This document shows, piece after piece, positions 41,739-52,451 of a stretch of 64,000 nucleotides of DNA; position 1 is the stretch's first letter, and each line of letters begins with the position of its first letter. Both the position numbers and the translations under genes were made by a program. Source of the stretch: Ruegeria aquimaris. Its GTDB lineage: Bacteria; Pseudomonadota; Alphaproteobacteria; Rhodobacterales; Rhodobacteraceae. Location of the stretch: NCBI RefSeq assembly GCF_025751555.1, contig NZ_JAOWLB010000010.1, positions 1-64,000 on the forward strand. The letters run 5' to 3'. The notes beneath the pieces are model-generated. The model was not told the DNA's origin and did not search any database. It saw only the letters and a program-made list of their open reading frames with translations.

Positions 41739-42302
41739 TGTCTCTCCTACTCTCAATGGCATCGCACCCCGACCGATGGTATTTGCAATCACACGATCCG
41801 TCGCGGGACACGAACAAACTCTCCGCGACGAAGGCAGATCGGCCACAATCAGAATGGCGGACGATTCGGAGGAACTTGCCTCAAAACCAGCCACGGTATT
41901 TTCCCCAGACCACAATTGCTGCGAGTGCAATCGCAGACAAGCGCAAGCACAATTCAGTTAATGTCACAGTCACCCCTTTCATTGGTTGGGCGCAGTCAAC
42001 GCGCATTCGGGCGACCAAACAAATAGTCAATAAATCTGGTTCATTGTGGTTATTTTTTGACATTGAAATATCAGCCACTGATCAAAAATCAGTTGCAGAT
42101 GCAACCGTATCAATATTTTCCGTTTTTTTACCTCCTGTAATGCTCGCGTCATTTCTTTCAAAATACCTTTCAAAAACAATAGGTAACACCAGAGTTCACT
42201 TTTTGATTTTTCGAAAAATTGTATTTAAATCAAATAGTTATACATTGCCTGAAAGCTTTTCATTCGGACGCCGACGCAATTTGAAACAATCGTGAGGACG
42301 AA
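41739..42302. other. A+T-rich segment splitting ureB from ureC
   Basis: By hand count bases 42001-42240 are about 33% G+C, against about 62% in a sampled line of ureC. A frame of about 185 codons (start 41738, TGATG overlap with the ureB stop) runs through it to 42295. Its protein has no recognisable family, changes composition midway and may not be real. A shorter leftward frame (about 41881-42078) ends in a possible membrane helix. No transposase, inverted-repeat ends or tRNA were found. The last 60 bases carry a ribosome site (GTGAGGACG) for ureC and perhaps a promoter. Confidence 0.6.
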
Positions 42303-44012
<1,710 letters not shown>

Positions 44013-44023
44013 AGGGAGCCGAG

Positions 44024-44497
44024 ATGCAAGTCGTCACCAGCCAGAGTATTCGCCGTTGTGGTGAGTGGAGCGAGCCAGACGGGTCTGTCCTGCTCACTTA
44101 CGAAGACCGGTTCCTGCGCCGCAAGATGCTGACCACCCTGCATTGCGAGGACTTTCTTGTCGATCTGGCACAGACCACATCGCTGGACGGCGGCGACGCC
44201 TTCGAGCTTGGCGACGGGCGCCTGATCGAGGTTGTCGCCGCAAACGAACCCCTGCTGGCCATCACGGGCGACAACCTGACCCGGCTGGCCTGGCACATCG
44301 GCAACCGGCACACACCCTGCCAGATCGAGGCGGACCGGCTGCTGATCCGGCAGGATCACGTGATCCGCGACATGCTTGAAAGGCTCGGTGCAAGTGTGAC
44401 CGAGGTCAACGCGCCCTTTACCCCCGAGGGTGGAGCCTATGGGCACGGGCGCACCCATGGGCACAGTCACGGGCACGCGCATGCAAACGGCCACTGA
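44024..44497 (+). CDS. ureE: urease accessory nickel chaperone UreE
   Basis: This 157-aa metallochaperone binds nickel and passes it to UreG. The N-terminal peptide-binding domain is followed by the metal-binding domain (HIGNRHTPCQIEADRLLIRQ, DHVIRDMLERLGA). It ends in a histidine-rich tail ([18 protein letters not shown]) that holds extra nickel. AAGGGAG lies before the ATG at 44024. The last 17 bp overlap the ureF start, inside the sequence for the His tail. Confidence 0.97.
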   Translation: MQVVTSQSIRRCGEWSEPDGSVLLTYEDRFLRRKMLTTLHCEDFLVDLAQTTSLDGGDAFELGDGRLIEVVAANEPLLAITGDNLTRLAWHIGNRHTPCQIEADRLLIRQDHVIRDMLERLGASVTEVNAPFTPEGGAYGHGRTHGHSHGHAHANGH

Positions 44498-45134
44498 CAT
44501 CGATCTGCTGACGCTTATGCAATGGCTGTCGCCCGCCTATCCGGTAGGCGCGTTTGCCTATTCGCATGGGCTGGAGCGGCTGGTTCAAACCGGCGCCGTG
44601 GCGAATGTCGCAGACCTGCAAGACTGGTTGCATGACCTGCTCGACTTCGGTTCGGGCTGGTCCGATAGCCTGTTTCTTGTCGCGGCCTGGCGCGCAGGCA
44701 CCGGCGACGAGGTGCTGGATATCGACGCGATGGCGCGCGCCTTTGCCGGACCCGCCGAACGCCGCTTGGAAACCCTTCAGCAAGGCGCGGCCTTTGTCCG
44801 GATCACGTCAAAGATCTGGGGAAGTCACGAGGGCGACCTGTCCTATCCGGTCGCAATTGGCCGCGCCGCGCGCGCGGCGGACCTGCCCGTGGACCTGACG
44901 GCGAAGATGTATCTGCATGCCTTCGTCTCGAACCTTGTCTCGGCAACGCAACGGCTGATGCCGCTGGGCCAGAGCGCGGCACAGGCGCTGGTGCACCAAA
45001 TGGCACCGTTCTGCGCCGCGCGGGCAGAGGCGGCGCTTGCCGCCGATCTGTCAGCCTTGTCCGGCACCGCCTTTCTGGCCGAGATCGCGGCCATGCAACA
45101 CGAAACCCAGGAACCGAGGATATTCCGCACATGA
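44481..45134 (+). CDS. ureF: urease accessory protein UreF
   Basis: The 217-aa all-helical protein links UreD to UreG and gates GTP-dependent nickel insertion. Marks are [69 protein letters not shown] and a C-terminal [13 protein letters not shown], the standard UreF ending. The ATG at 44481 gives the expected N-terminus; an in-frame start at 44430 would lie deep inside ureE. It overlaps ureG by 4 bp. Confidence 0.96.
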   Translation: MQTATDIDLLTLMQWLSPAYPVGAFAYSHGLERLVQTGAVANVADLQDWLHDLLDFGSGWSDSLFLVAAWRAGTGDEVLDIDAMARAFAGPAERRLETLQQGAAFVRITSKIWGSHEGDLSYPVAIGRAARAADLPVDLTAKMYLHAFVSNLVSATQRLMPLGQSAAQALVHQMAPFCAARAEAALAADLSALSGTAFLAEIAAMQHETQEPRIFRT

Positions 45135-45766
45135 CCCAGATGAATGGCCCCCTGCGCGTCGGCATCGGTGGCCCGGTGGGCGCGGGCAAGACCAGCCTGA
45201 CCGCCGCGCTGGCCCGCGCGCTGCGTGACACCCACTCGATCGGTGTGATCACCAATGACATCTACACGCAGGAGGATGCCGAGGCGCTGATGCGCATGCA
45301 AATCCTGCCGCAGGACCGGGTGATCGGCGTCGAGACCGGCGGCTGCCCGCATACCGCGATCCGCGAGGATGCCTCGATCAACCTGGCTGCCGTCGCCGAG
45401 ATGGAGCGGCGTCATCCGGATATCGAAATTGTGCTGATCGAATCCGGCGGCGACAACCTGTCGGCGACGTTCAGCCCGGAACTGGCCGATGTGACCCTCT
45501 ATGTGATCGACGTAGCCGCTGGCGAGGAGATCCCGCGCAAAGGCGGACCCGCGATCACGAGGTCTGATATTCTGGTGATCAACAAGACCGATCTGGCGCC
45601 TTATGTCGGGGCCGATCTGGGTGTCATGGAACGGGACGCCGCGCGGATGCGCGGCGAACGGCCCTTCGTTTTCACCTCGGTCCGGCACGGAGAGGGTGTG
45701 GAGCAGGTCCTGGCCCTGCTCGACCGCATCGGCGGCATCGGGCCGGGCCGGAAAAACGCGGCCTGA
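45131..45766 (+). CDS. ureG: urease accessory GTPase UreG
   Basis: The 211-aa SIMIBI GTPase drives nickel delivery to urease. The P-loop is [13 protein letters not shown] (residues 11-23). The switch/metal region has [20 protein letters not shown], whose Cys-Pro-His binds nickel between two subunits. Walker B-like [18 protein letters not shown] and the guanine-specificity motif [12 protein letters not shown] follow. It is the last gene of the operon; its stop lies 7 bp from the end of a convergent gene. Confidence 0.98.
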   Translation: MTQMNGPLRVGIGGPVGAGKTSLTAALARALRDTHSIGVITNDIYTQEDAEALMRMQILPQDRVIGVETGGCPHTAIREDASINLAAVAEMERRHPDIEIVLIESGGDNLSATFSPELADVTLYVIDVAAGEEIPRKGGPAITRSDILVINKTDLAPYVGADLGVMERDAARMRGERPFVFTSVRHGEGVEQVLALLDRIGGIGPGRKNAA

Positions 45767-45773
45767 TCCGGCG

Positions 45774-46043
45774 TCACTTCAGCTGGCTGTCCTTGGAACC
45801 GCGCCGGTTGATGCCGCCGCGTGCCTTGTAGGCGCCGTCGCGTTCCTGCTGGCAATCGAGGCACAGTTTCACCCCCGGGATCGCCTGCCGACGCGGCTCG
45901 GGGATCTCCTCTTCGCATTCGGCGCAATGGGTCAGGCTCTCGCCCACCGGCGCGCGGCGTGCCTGCATGCGCGCCAGTTCGTCGGAAATCGACGCCTCGA
46001 TCTGTTCGCTCACCGCGCCGTCGCGGGCCCAGCCTCCGGCCAT
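45774..46043 (-). CDS. DksA/TraR-family C4 zinc finger protein
   Basis: The 89-aa protein is the short YbiI/TraR type. A helical N-terminal part (SEQIEASISDELARMQARRA) is followed by a four-cysteine zinc finger, HCAECEEEIPEPRRQAIPG and then KLCLDCQQERD. Short DksA relatives may bind the RNA polymerase secondary channel like TraR, but many have no known role. It is convergent with ureG and not part of the urease operon. Confidence 0.9.
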   Translation of the reverse strand: MAGGWARDGAVSEQIEASISDELARMQARRAPVGESLTHCAECEEEIPEPRRQAIPGVKLCLDCQQERDGAYKARGGINRRGSKDSQLK

Positions 46044-46110
46044 GTTTCACCTCCGCTCTGGCATTGAGACTATCCCCCGCGCCGGGCCTTGCAAAGCCCT
46101 GCCGCTCGGG

Positions 46111-47031
46111 TCACATGGGCGACTGACCATGCGCGCCGGTCCAGTAGAGCCCCGGCACCAGCGCCTCGGCGCTGGCCTTCAGATCTTCGGGCCGCGTGCC
46201 GGGCGGGTGTGGCGCACCATAGAACACATCGTAGGAGCCGCCCAGTTTCGCCAGCAGTTCTGCCGCATAACGCAATGAACCGACCATGGCACCAAAATGT
46301 TCGTCACCGCCGCTGACAAACTGTGCGATCCTGCGCAAGCCATAGTAATAGCCGGTGTTTCGCGCATCCAGCGCCGCTGGCACGATCTGCGTTTGGCATT
46401 GCAGCGACATGCGGGTTGTGCCGCTGCGCCACGCGGGTTCGACAAGCCGACCGTTCCGCAAGCTTGGCACTCGCCCCGATCCGAACACCAGCAACGCGCC
46501 CTCACCCATCAGATGCGCTTCCATCGCGGCCAGGGTGGCGCCGGCGGACACCGCGCGGTTGCGTTTGTCGATATCCACCGCGACGATGCTGTCCTTGCCC
46601 AGGAACCGCTCGGTTTCCCGGTTCGCGACCACCTTCAAATCGGGCCGCCGGGCGAGCAGCGCGCCTGCATGGGCGACAAAATCGAACATCCCTGTGGGAT
46701 GTGTGGCGGCGATGATCACACGTCCCGTGGCCGGGACATTTTCCATGCCAGGGGCCGAAACCGTCGTCCCCCCGTCGCGGCCCAGAATATGCTCGACCAA
46801 CGCCTTGCCGCCCAGTCCGGCAATCTCGTCCAGCAGATCCTCGGTTTCGCGCAAGGCGATGAAGGGTTGGCGGAATAGCAGCCGACTGATCGCATCGGTC
46901 GCGCTCAGGCAAGAGCGCACGACCCCCAGGCCCAACCGGTTTTCTTCGGACAGATGCAAACGGGCCCGCAAGACCGGGTCCAGCGGGTGTTCACGGCCGC
47001 CAACGGTATGCGGTTGTTGCGCGTTTTTCAT
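46111..47031 (-). CDS. 1-acylglycerol-phosphate acyltransferase-like protein
   Basis: The 306-aa protein resembles the lysophospholipid acyltransferase superfamily. The catalytic block is IIAATHPTGMFDFVAHAGAL (H-P-x-G-x-x-D), the spacing found in the HPLGGLDG subgroup rather than the H-x4-D of PlsC. It is followed by LKVVANRETERFLGKDSIVA and a glycine-rich LLVFGSGRVPSL that would be the acceptor-phosphate motif. The N-terminal 60 residues are polar and lack a membrane segment. It probably transfers acyl chains to a lysolipid. The substrate is unknown and the assignment is by motif. Confidence 0.7.
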   Translation of the reverse strand: MKNAQQPHTVGGREHPLDPVLRARLHLSEENRLGLGVVRSCLSATDAISRLLFRQPFIALRETEDLLDEIAGLGGKALVEHILGRDGGTTVSAPGMENVPATGRVIIAATHPTGMFDFVAHAGALLARRPDLKVVANRETERFLGKDSIVAVDIDKRNRAVSAGATLAAMEAHLMGEGALLVFGSGRVPSLRNGRLVEPAWRSGTTRMSLQCQTQIVPAALDARNTGYYYGLRRIAQFVSGGDEHFGAMVGSLRYAAELLAKLGGSYDVFYGAPHPPGTRPEDLKASAEALVPGLYWTGAHGQSPM

Positions 47032-47321
47032 CGGGCTCCACTGCGCTGAATTTCTCCAGCTTCCCGCAATCCGTGATCAAGCGCAATGACGGTCCCGAGC
47101 CTTGATGTCCCGGCCCGCTGAAAACACGGTCGACTGTTCCTGGACCCCGACGCATGAAGCATGCCGTTCTTGCGGCGACCGGGCGATGAAGCGCCCCGAT
47201 GATTGCCGGGGTCGGACGTTGCCATACCGCCGCGCGAATCCGAGGGCCCGACGCAGGGTCAGTCTTTGTCCTGACATGTTCGCGGCATAGGCTGGCGCCA
47301 AATCGCATCAGGGAGAGGATC

Positions 47322-48500
47322 ATGCGAAAGGTTCTGAAATGGGTGGCGCAGCTCATCGCGCTGGCGGTGGTGATCGGGGCGGTGGGGTTCTTCGGCTTTC
47401 TGCCCGCCTATGTCGAGGACACATCGAACAACGTGATCGACCACGCGCCCTATCCGGTCAGCGACCGCGCCGCCGCCCTGCACAGGACGTTGATCGTGGG
47501 CGACTGGCATGCCGACCCGCTGCTGTGGAGCCGCGATCTGAGCCAGCGCGGCAGCCGGGGCCAGGTCGATGTGCCGCGCCTGCTCGAAGGTAACGTGGCC
47601 TTGCAAGTCTTTACCGCCGTTACGAAATCGCCCGCCGGACTGAACTATGACAGCAACTCGGCCGAGGCGTTCGACAATATCACCCTGCTGGCGGTGGGCC
47701 AGCTCTGGCCGCTGCGCACCTGGACCAGCCTGCGCGAACGGGCGATCTGGCAGGCCGAAAAGCTGCACAAGGTCGAGGCCGCATCTGATGGGCGCCTCAA
47801 GATCATCAAGACCGCCGCCGATCTGGAGCAGGTGCTCGCCGCCAAGGCGCGCGGCGAGGAGGTGGTGGGCGGCATCCTGGGCATCGAGGGGGCGCATCCG
47901 CTCGAGGGCAATCTGGCCAATCTCGACCCGATCTATGACGCCGGGCACCGGGTCTATGGGCTGCAACATTTCTTCGACAACGAACTGGGCGGCTCACTGC
48001 ATGGCGAGGCCGATACCGGCCTGACCGAATTCGGGCGCGCGGTGGTGACGGAACTGGCCCGCCGCCCGGTGGTGATCGACCTGGCCCATTCCAGCCAGCA
48101 GGTGGCGCGCGACGTGCTGGCGATGACCGACATGCCGCTGGTGGTCAGCCATGGCGGGCTGCACGGCCATTGCCCGGTGAAACGCAACTATCCCGACGAG
48201 CTGATGCGCGAGATCGCCGCCACCGGCGGGGTGATCGGCATGGGCTACTGGGCCGAGGTCGCCTGTGACGACATCACCCCCACCGGTATCGCCAGGATGA
48301 TCGTCAAGGCGATCGAGACAGTGGGCGCCGATCACGTCTCGCTTGGGTCGGACTATGACGGTTCGGTGGAAACTGCTTTCGACACGTCTGAACTGGCGGC
48401 GCTTACCTCGGCGCTTCTGGATGCGGGCGTGAGTGAAGACCAGATCCGCAAGGTGATGGGCGAGAACATGGTCCGCGTCCTGCGCGCCAGGTTGCGTTAG
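47322..48500 (+). CDS. membrane-anchored M19 dipeptidase
   Basis: The 392-aa protein has an N-terminal membrane anchor (VLKWVAQLIALAVVIGAVGF) and a periplasmic renal-dipeptidase domain. Zinc ligands appear in VGDWHADPLLW (His-x-Asp), GILGIEGAHPLEG (bridging Glu) and the histidines of VIDLAHSSQQV and VVSHGGLHGHC. Near the end comes HVSLGSDYDGSVETAFDTSE, typical of peptidase M19. It hydrolyses dipeptides, sometimes D-amino-acid containing. The ATG at 47322 follows GGGAGAGG. The upstream in-frame extension is rejected because it would bury the anchor. Confidence 0.93.
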   Translation: MRKVLKWVAQLIALAVVIGAVGFFGFLPAYVEDTSNNVIDHAPYPVSDRAAALHRTLIVGDWHADPLLWSRDLSQRGSRGQVDVPRLLEGNVALQVFTAVTKSPAGLNYDSNSAEAFDNITLLAVGQLWPLRTWTSLRERAIWQAEKLHKVEAASDGRLKIIKTAADLEQVLAAKARGEEVVGGILGIEGAHPLEGNLANLDPIYDAGHRVYGLQHFFDNELGGSLHGEADTGLTEFGRAVVTELARRPVVIDLAHSSQQVARDVLAMTDMPLVVSHGGLHGHCPVKRNYPDELMREIAATGGVIGMGYWAEVACDDITPTGIARMIVKAIETVGADHVSLGSDYDGSVETAFDTSELAALTSALLDAGVSEDQIRKVMGENMVRVLRARLR

Positions 48501-48530
48501 GGACAGGCCAAAGTCGGACCGGCCGGATAC

Positions 48531-50060
48531 TCAGAGTTGCGATCCGATAGGAAGCACGGCGTAGATTCCCGATACAACCTTTTCCCAGAACGATCCGGTA
48601 GGCTCGTAGTAGTAGATTCTATGCCTGTTGCCTTGTATCGTTTCCGTCCACGACATTCGCCCGCCCTCGGACAACCCTACGACATAGGTTTCATTCTTCA
48701 AGACCTGCCGCAGAGCTGCCGACGTCTCACTTGTGAACGCAGTTGAATCGATCAGGATCCCCATTTCTGTATTGATGTTCACGGATCTTGGGTCCCAGTT
48801 GAACGAGCCGACGAACAGATATCGGTCGTCAACGGTGAAAGCTTTGGCATGCAGGCCCGATCGGGACTCGCCCCAGTTGATACCGCGTTGCTGTTCCTGA
48901 TCTGCATCGGGTTTCAGTTCGTACAGTTCGATACCACCATCCAGCAGGCTGCGACGGCTCTTGGCGTAATGTGCATAGACCGGTTTTACGTCGTTCGATG
49001 CCAGTGAGTTGGTAACAACAGTCACCTCCACCCCACGCGCCTCAAGCTCGCGAAGCCAATCCGTGCCAGGTCTGCGCGGTACGAAATAGGCCGATATTAT
49101 TTCGACCTTGGATTGCGCATTGACAAAGTACCGCGTCAACTGAGACGCAAGGATTTCTTCGCCGCTATTCTTGCCGGCAGCTTTCGACGGCGGATCAGAA
49201 TACATCTTCGCAGGAACCCACCTGAGCTTCAGCGTGGAGGGAGTGAAATTCTGGCGTCCGGCCTCGCGCACGACATCGGCATACTCCGTCTTCCGCGCGT
49301 CACCTATGATCTCTGCGAGCCGAGCGCGCGCATCCTCCAACCCTAACTCGTCAGGTTCGCCAACGACGGCCCGTGCTGGCACCGCGAAACTGCTGTTCCA
49401 GAACGCATCGAAATTGTTCGAAACCTCCCCGACAACAGGTCCCGCCACAAGAACGTCGAGATCAGCATAGTTCATTTCCCTTTTGGCAAGGAAATATTCA
49501 TCACCTACGTTTCTGCCGCCCACGATGGACATGGCATTGTCGGCGGTCATCGACTTGTTGTGCATGCGTCGGTTGATCCGCCTGAAATCCGTGAGGCCCG
49601 CTACGATCAGGCTCTGGTCTCGCCAGAAAGGATTGAACAGTCGAATCTCGATGTTCTCATGAGAATCCAAGGCGGCAGTCGCGGCATCGTACCCCTTGGT
49701 ATCCATGTCATCGAGCAAGAGGCGAACCCGGACCCCGCGATCCGCGGCCTCCAGCAGGCTCCATGCAAAGACCTGTCCGGTCAGGTCATTGTGCAGAAGA
49801 TAGTATTGCGCGTCTATCGTCCTTTCCGCTGCCGCAGCCAGCGCCAGGCGTGCCGCAAAAGCTTCCTCGCCGTTTCCTATGAGCTTAACTCCCGAGCGCC
49901 CGTCGCCCGGATCACCAAGTTCCCGTACCGCGCGCGCCAGTTTCGTTCGCGTCGGCTGTTCCGGTGCATAAGAAGGTATTTGCTCGAATGTTCGGTTGCC
50001 CGTTGCGCACGCCGTGAGGAGCGGCAAAGCAATTCCTATCAGCAACAAAATCGCTCTCAT
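48531..50060 (-). CDS. phospholipase D-family lipoprotein
   Basis: The 509-aa product begins MRAILLLIGIALPLLTACAT, a lipoprotein signal with Cys18 in LTAC. Both HKD motifs are complete: HNKSMTADNAMSIVGGRN and HAKAFTVDDRYLFVGSFN. Architecture matches the periplasmic PLD/cardiolipin-synthase-like YmdC group, which exchanges or cleaves phospholipid head groups. By hand count three sampled lines average about 50% G+C, lower than the neighbours, so recent transfer is possible. The ATG at 50060 is taken rather than an upstream start because it exposes the lipobox. Confidence 0.9.
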   Translation of the reverse strand: MRAILLLIGIALPLLTACATGNRTFEQIPSYAPEQPTRTKLARAVRELGDPGDGRSGVKLIGNGEEAFAARLALAAAAERTIDAQYYLLHNDLTGQVFAWSLLEAADRGVRVRLLLDDMDTKGYDAATAALDSHENIEIRLFNPFWRDQSLIVAGLTDFRRINRRMHNKSMTADNAMSIVGGRNVGDEYFLAKREMNYADLDVLVAGPVVGEVSNNFDAFWNSSFAVPARAVVGEPDELGLEDARARLAEIIGDARKTEYADVVREAGRQNFTPSTLKLRWVPAKMYSDPPSKAAGKNSGEEILASQLTRYFVNAQSKVEIISAYFVPRRPGTDWLRELEARGVEVTVVTNSLASNDVKPVYAHYAKSRRSLLDGGIELYELKPDADQEQQRGINWGESRSGLHAKAFTVDDRYLFVGSFNWDPRSVNINTEMGILIDSTAFTSETSAALRQVLKNETYVVGLSEGGRMSWTETIQGNRHRIYYYEPTGSFWEKVVSGIYAVLPIGSQL

Positions 50061-50374
50061 AAATCCCCCGCGCAGTCTGTCTTCGGTGGTTCCATGGTCA
50101 GGCAAATCTGTCTTATGACAATCAGTGCCCCACACTAGTCAAAACGAAGAATGATGGTTTTGGCCCTCAACACAACAATCATACCGAAAGCAAAACCGTG
50201 GCGGGTTGTTCCTGCACCACTTGCGCATAAGGCGCGGAACACGGGACCGCAGCACAGAATACCGGCAGGGTCGATACAAAATGCGAAGTCGTGTCTGATC
50301 TGCGTCTGCGCACAAAGAAGGGCCCCACCGGGCCCCTCTCTTCATTCCGCCATAAATACTCACCTGCGGGCCGG
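50061..50374. other. intergenic region between the PLD gene and rpoH
   Basis: This 314-bp stretch holds the upstream region of the PLD lipoprotein gene on the left and the rpoH terminator at 50317-50336 on the right. The leftward frame crossing it has no ribosome site or recognisable product, and I see no RNA gene. Confidence 0.5.
50317..50336 (-). terminator. terminator of rpoH
   Basis: On the minus strand GGGCCC-GGTG-GGGCCC forms a 6-bp stem followed by TTCTTTG, 38 bases after the rpoH stop codon. Confidence 0.75.
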
Positions 50375-51271
50375 TCAGGCCGGGATCAGCATGCCTTTTT
50401 CGCGGGCCAGGTCGCGCATGCGCTTTTGCAGCTTTTCAAAGGCGCGCACCTCGATCTGGCGGATGCGTTCGCGGCTGACCCCGTATTGCGCGCTCAGATC
50501 TTCCAGCGTCACCGGCTGGTCCATCAGGCGGCGCTGGGTCAGCACGTCCTTTTCCCGGTCGTTCAGCACGTCAAGCGCCGCAACCAGCAACTCGCGCCGC
50601 GCCTCCAGCTCATCCCGCTCTTCGTAATCGGTGGCCTGATCGGCATCCTCATCCTCGAGCCAGTCCTGCCACTGCATCGAGCCTTCGCCCTCGGCGCCCA
50701 CGGTCGCGTTCAGCGACGCGTCGCCGCCCGACATGCGCCGGTTCATGCTGATCACGTCATCCTCGCTCACGCCCAGGTCCTTGGCGATCTGGCGCACGTT
50801 GTCGGGATGCAAATCGCCCTCTTCGAGGGCGCCGATCTTGGCCTTGGCCTTGCGCAGGTTAAAGAACAGCTTCTTTTGCGCGCTGGTGGTGCCCAGCTTC
50901 ACCAGCGACCACGAGCGCAGGATGTATTCCTGGATCGCGGCACGGATCCACCACATGGCATAGGTCGCCAGACGGAACCCCTTTTCAGGGTCGAACCGCT
51001 TGACCGCCTGCATCAGGCCCACATTGGCCTCGGAAATCACCTCGGCCTGCGGCAGGCCATAGCCGCGATAGCCCATAGCGATCTTGGCCGCCAGCCGCAG
51101 GTGGCTGGTGACCATCTTGTGGGCCGCCGCGCTGTCCTGCTCTTCGACCCAGCGCTTGGCCAGCATGTATTCCTCTTCCGGTTCCAGCAGCGGGAACTTG
51201 CGGATTTCCTGCATGTAACGGTTCAGGCCGCCTTCGGGCGTAGGCGCCGGGAGATTTGCATAATTCGCCAT
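50375..51271 (-). CDS. rpoH: RNA polymerase heat-shock sigma factor RpoH (sigma-32)
   Basis: The 298-aa sigma factor has region 2 (SHLRLAAKIAMGYRGYGLP, EANVGLMQAVKRFDPEKGF, LATYAMWWIRAAIQEYILRS). The RpoH box AQKKLFFNLRKAK separates RpoH from RpoD, and region 4 ends in VSRERIRQIEVRAFEKLQKR. It directs transcription of chaperones and proteases in heat and oxidative stress. Many Rhodobacteraceae carry two RpoH copies, and which one this is cannot be told. GGGAGGG precedes the ATG at 51271. A sigma-32-type promoter lies just upstream. Confidence 0.96.
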   Translation of the reverse strand: MANYANLPAPTPEGGLNRYMQEIRKFPLLEPEEEYMLAKRWVEEQDSAAAHKMVTSHLRLAAKIAMGYRGYGLPQAEVISEANVGLMQAVKRFDPEKGFRLATYAMWWIRAAIQEYILRSWSLVKLGTTSAQKKLFFNLRKAKAKIGALEEGDLHPDNVRQIAKDLGVSEDDVISMNRRMSGGDASLNATVGAEGEGSMQWQDWLEDEDADQATDYEERDELEARRELLVAALDVLNDREKDVLTQRRLMDQPVTLEDLSAQYGVSRERIRQIEVRAFEKLQKRMRDLAREKGMLIPA

Positions 51272-51312
51272 TGTTCGTGTCCCTCCCATAATGTTTAAGG
51301 ACTTAACATAGG

Positions 51313-51341
51313 ATATGGGTCACCTTTATAGCCCATTCAAG
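51313..51341 (-). promoter_or_regulatory. sigma-32-type promoter of rpoH
   Basis: Reading leftwards, CTTGAA (51341-51336), 16 bases, then CCCATAT (51319-51313) match the heat-shock consensus CTTGAA-N13-17-CCCCATNT. The expected transcription start lies about 35 bases before the rpoH ATG. This suggests positive autoregulation. Confidence 0.6.
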
Positions 51342-51422
51342 TCCCAACCGGTACAGTAGTGATATTAAGCTTCGATTAAGAAAATGTGAGACCTTGGACA
51401 TCACCTTGACGTGCGGATTGTT

Positions 51423-52451
51423 TCACCGTCCCCGCAGGGTGTCGAGCAAGGTTTCGAAATCCTGCGGCAGCGGAGAGTTGAACTGCATCGCATTGCCGGT
51501 AACCGGATGTTCAAATCCCAGGCTGGCGGCATGCAACGCCTGGCGGGGAAAACCCGCCACCGCCTCGACCGCCTCGGGCGACAGCGCCTTTGGCGACAGT
51601 TTGCGCCGCCCGCCATAGACCGGATCACCGAGCAGTCCGTGCCCGGCATGAGCCATATGCACACGGATCTGATGGGTACGGCCGGTTTCCAGCCAGCAGT
51701 CGATCAGCGAGACCGCTGCCGGGGCGCCAAAGCTTTCGACCACCCGCGCCCGTGTCACCGCGTGGCGGCCGCCATGAAAGACCACGGCCTGTTTCTGGCG
51801 GTCATGCGGGTGCCGGGCCAGCTGGGTGGTCAGGCGCAGCACATTGCCCGGCTCGAAACTGGCGCCTTTCACCCCGCGCAGGCGCGGATCGCTGCCATCG
51901 GGCACACCATAGCAAAGCGCCGAATAGTGGCGATCGACGCTATGCGCCTCGAACTGGGCCGCAAGGCCGTGATGCGCGGCGTCGCTCTTGGCCACTACCA
52001 GGAGGCCGCTGGTGTCCTTGTCGATCCGGTGCACGATGCCGGGCCGTTTCACGCCGCCCACCCCCGACAGATTGTCGCCGCAATGGGCCAGCAGCGCGTT
52101 GACCAGCGTGCCCGAGGGCGTGCCGGGTGCCGGATGCACCACCAGCCCGGCAGGCTTGTCGATCACGATCAGATCATCGTCTTCGAAGACCACGTCGAGC
52201 AAGATGGGTTCGGGTGCGATATGGCTCTCATCAGCTTCCTCGATGGCGATCTTCACCCGGGCGCCTTCGTCGATGCGCGCCTTGGGGTCGGTGATCACCT
52301 GCCCGTCGACCGAAACGGCCCCTTCGGCGATCAGCCGGGCCAGACGCGTGCGCGACAGGGCGGCGGCGTCTGGCACATCGCGAGAAAGCGCCTTATCAAG
52401 GCGGGGCGGCGGTGCGGCCGCGATGTCGAATTCCACGATGCGGGTGCCCAT
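51423..52451 (-). CDS. rluD: RluA-family 23S rRNA pseudouridine synthase (RluD-like)
   Basis: The 342-aa enzyme has an N-terminal S4 domain (SRTRLARLIAEGAVSVDGQV) and the RluA catalytic domain. The active-site Asp is in VHRIDKDTSGLLVVAKS, with VIDKPAGLVVHPAPG before it and GRTHQIRVHMAHAGHGLLGD after it. It isomerises uridines in 23S rRNA, probably those in helix 69 by family likeness. GGAAGGA lies before the ATG at 52451. That codon shares two bases with the start codon of the divergent DUF6476 gene. Confidence 0.93.
   Translation of the reverse strand: MGTRIVEFDIAAAPPPRLDKALSRDVPDAAALSRTRLARLIAEGAVSVDGQVITDPKARIDEGARVKIAIEEADESHIAPEPILLDVVFEDDDLIVIDKPAGLVVHPAPGTPSGTLVNALLAHCGDNLSGVGGVKRPGIVHRIDKDTSGLLVVAKSDAAHHGLAAQFEAHSVDRHYSALCYGVPDGSDPRLRGVKGASFEPGNVLRLTTQLARHPHDRQKQAVVFHGGRHAVTRARVVESFGAPAAVSLIDCWLETGRTHQIRVHMAHAGHGLLGDPVYGGRRKLSPKALSPEAVEAVAGFPRQALHAASLGFEHPVTGNAMQFNSPLPQDFETLLDTLRGR

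Noticed and set aside
41738-42295. A 185-codon frame following ureB, considered as an extra urease-operon gene
   Set aside because: The TGATG overlap is tempting, but composition shifts from G+C-rich to strongly A+T-rich within the frame and no family is recognisable. It is described as part of the A+T-rich block instead.
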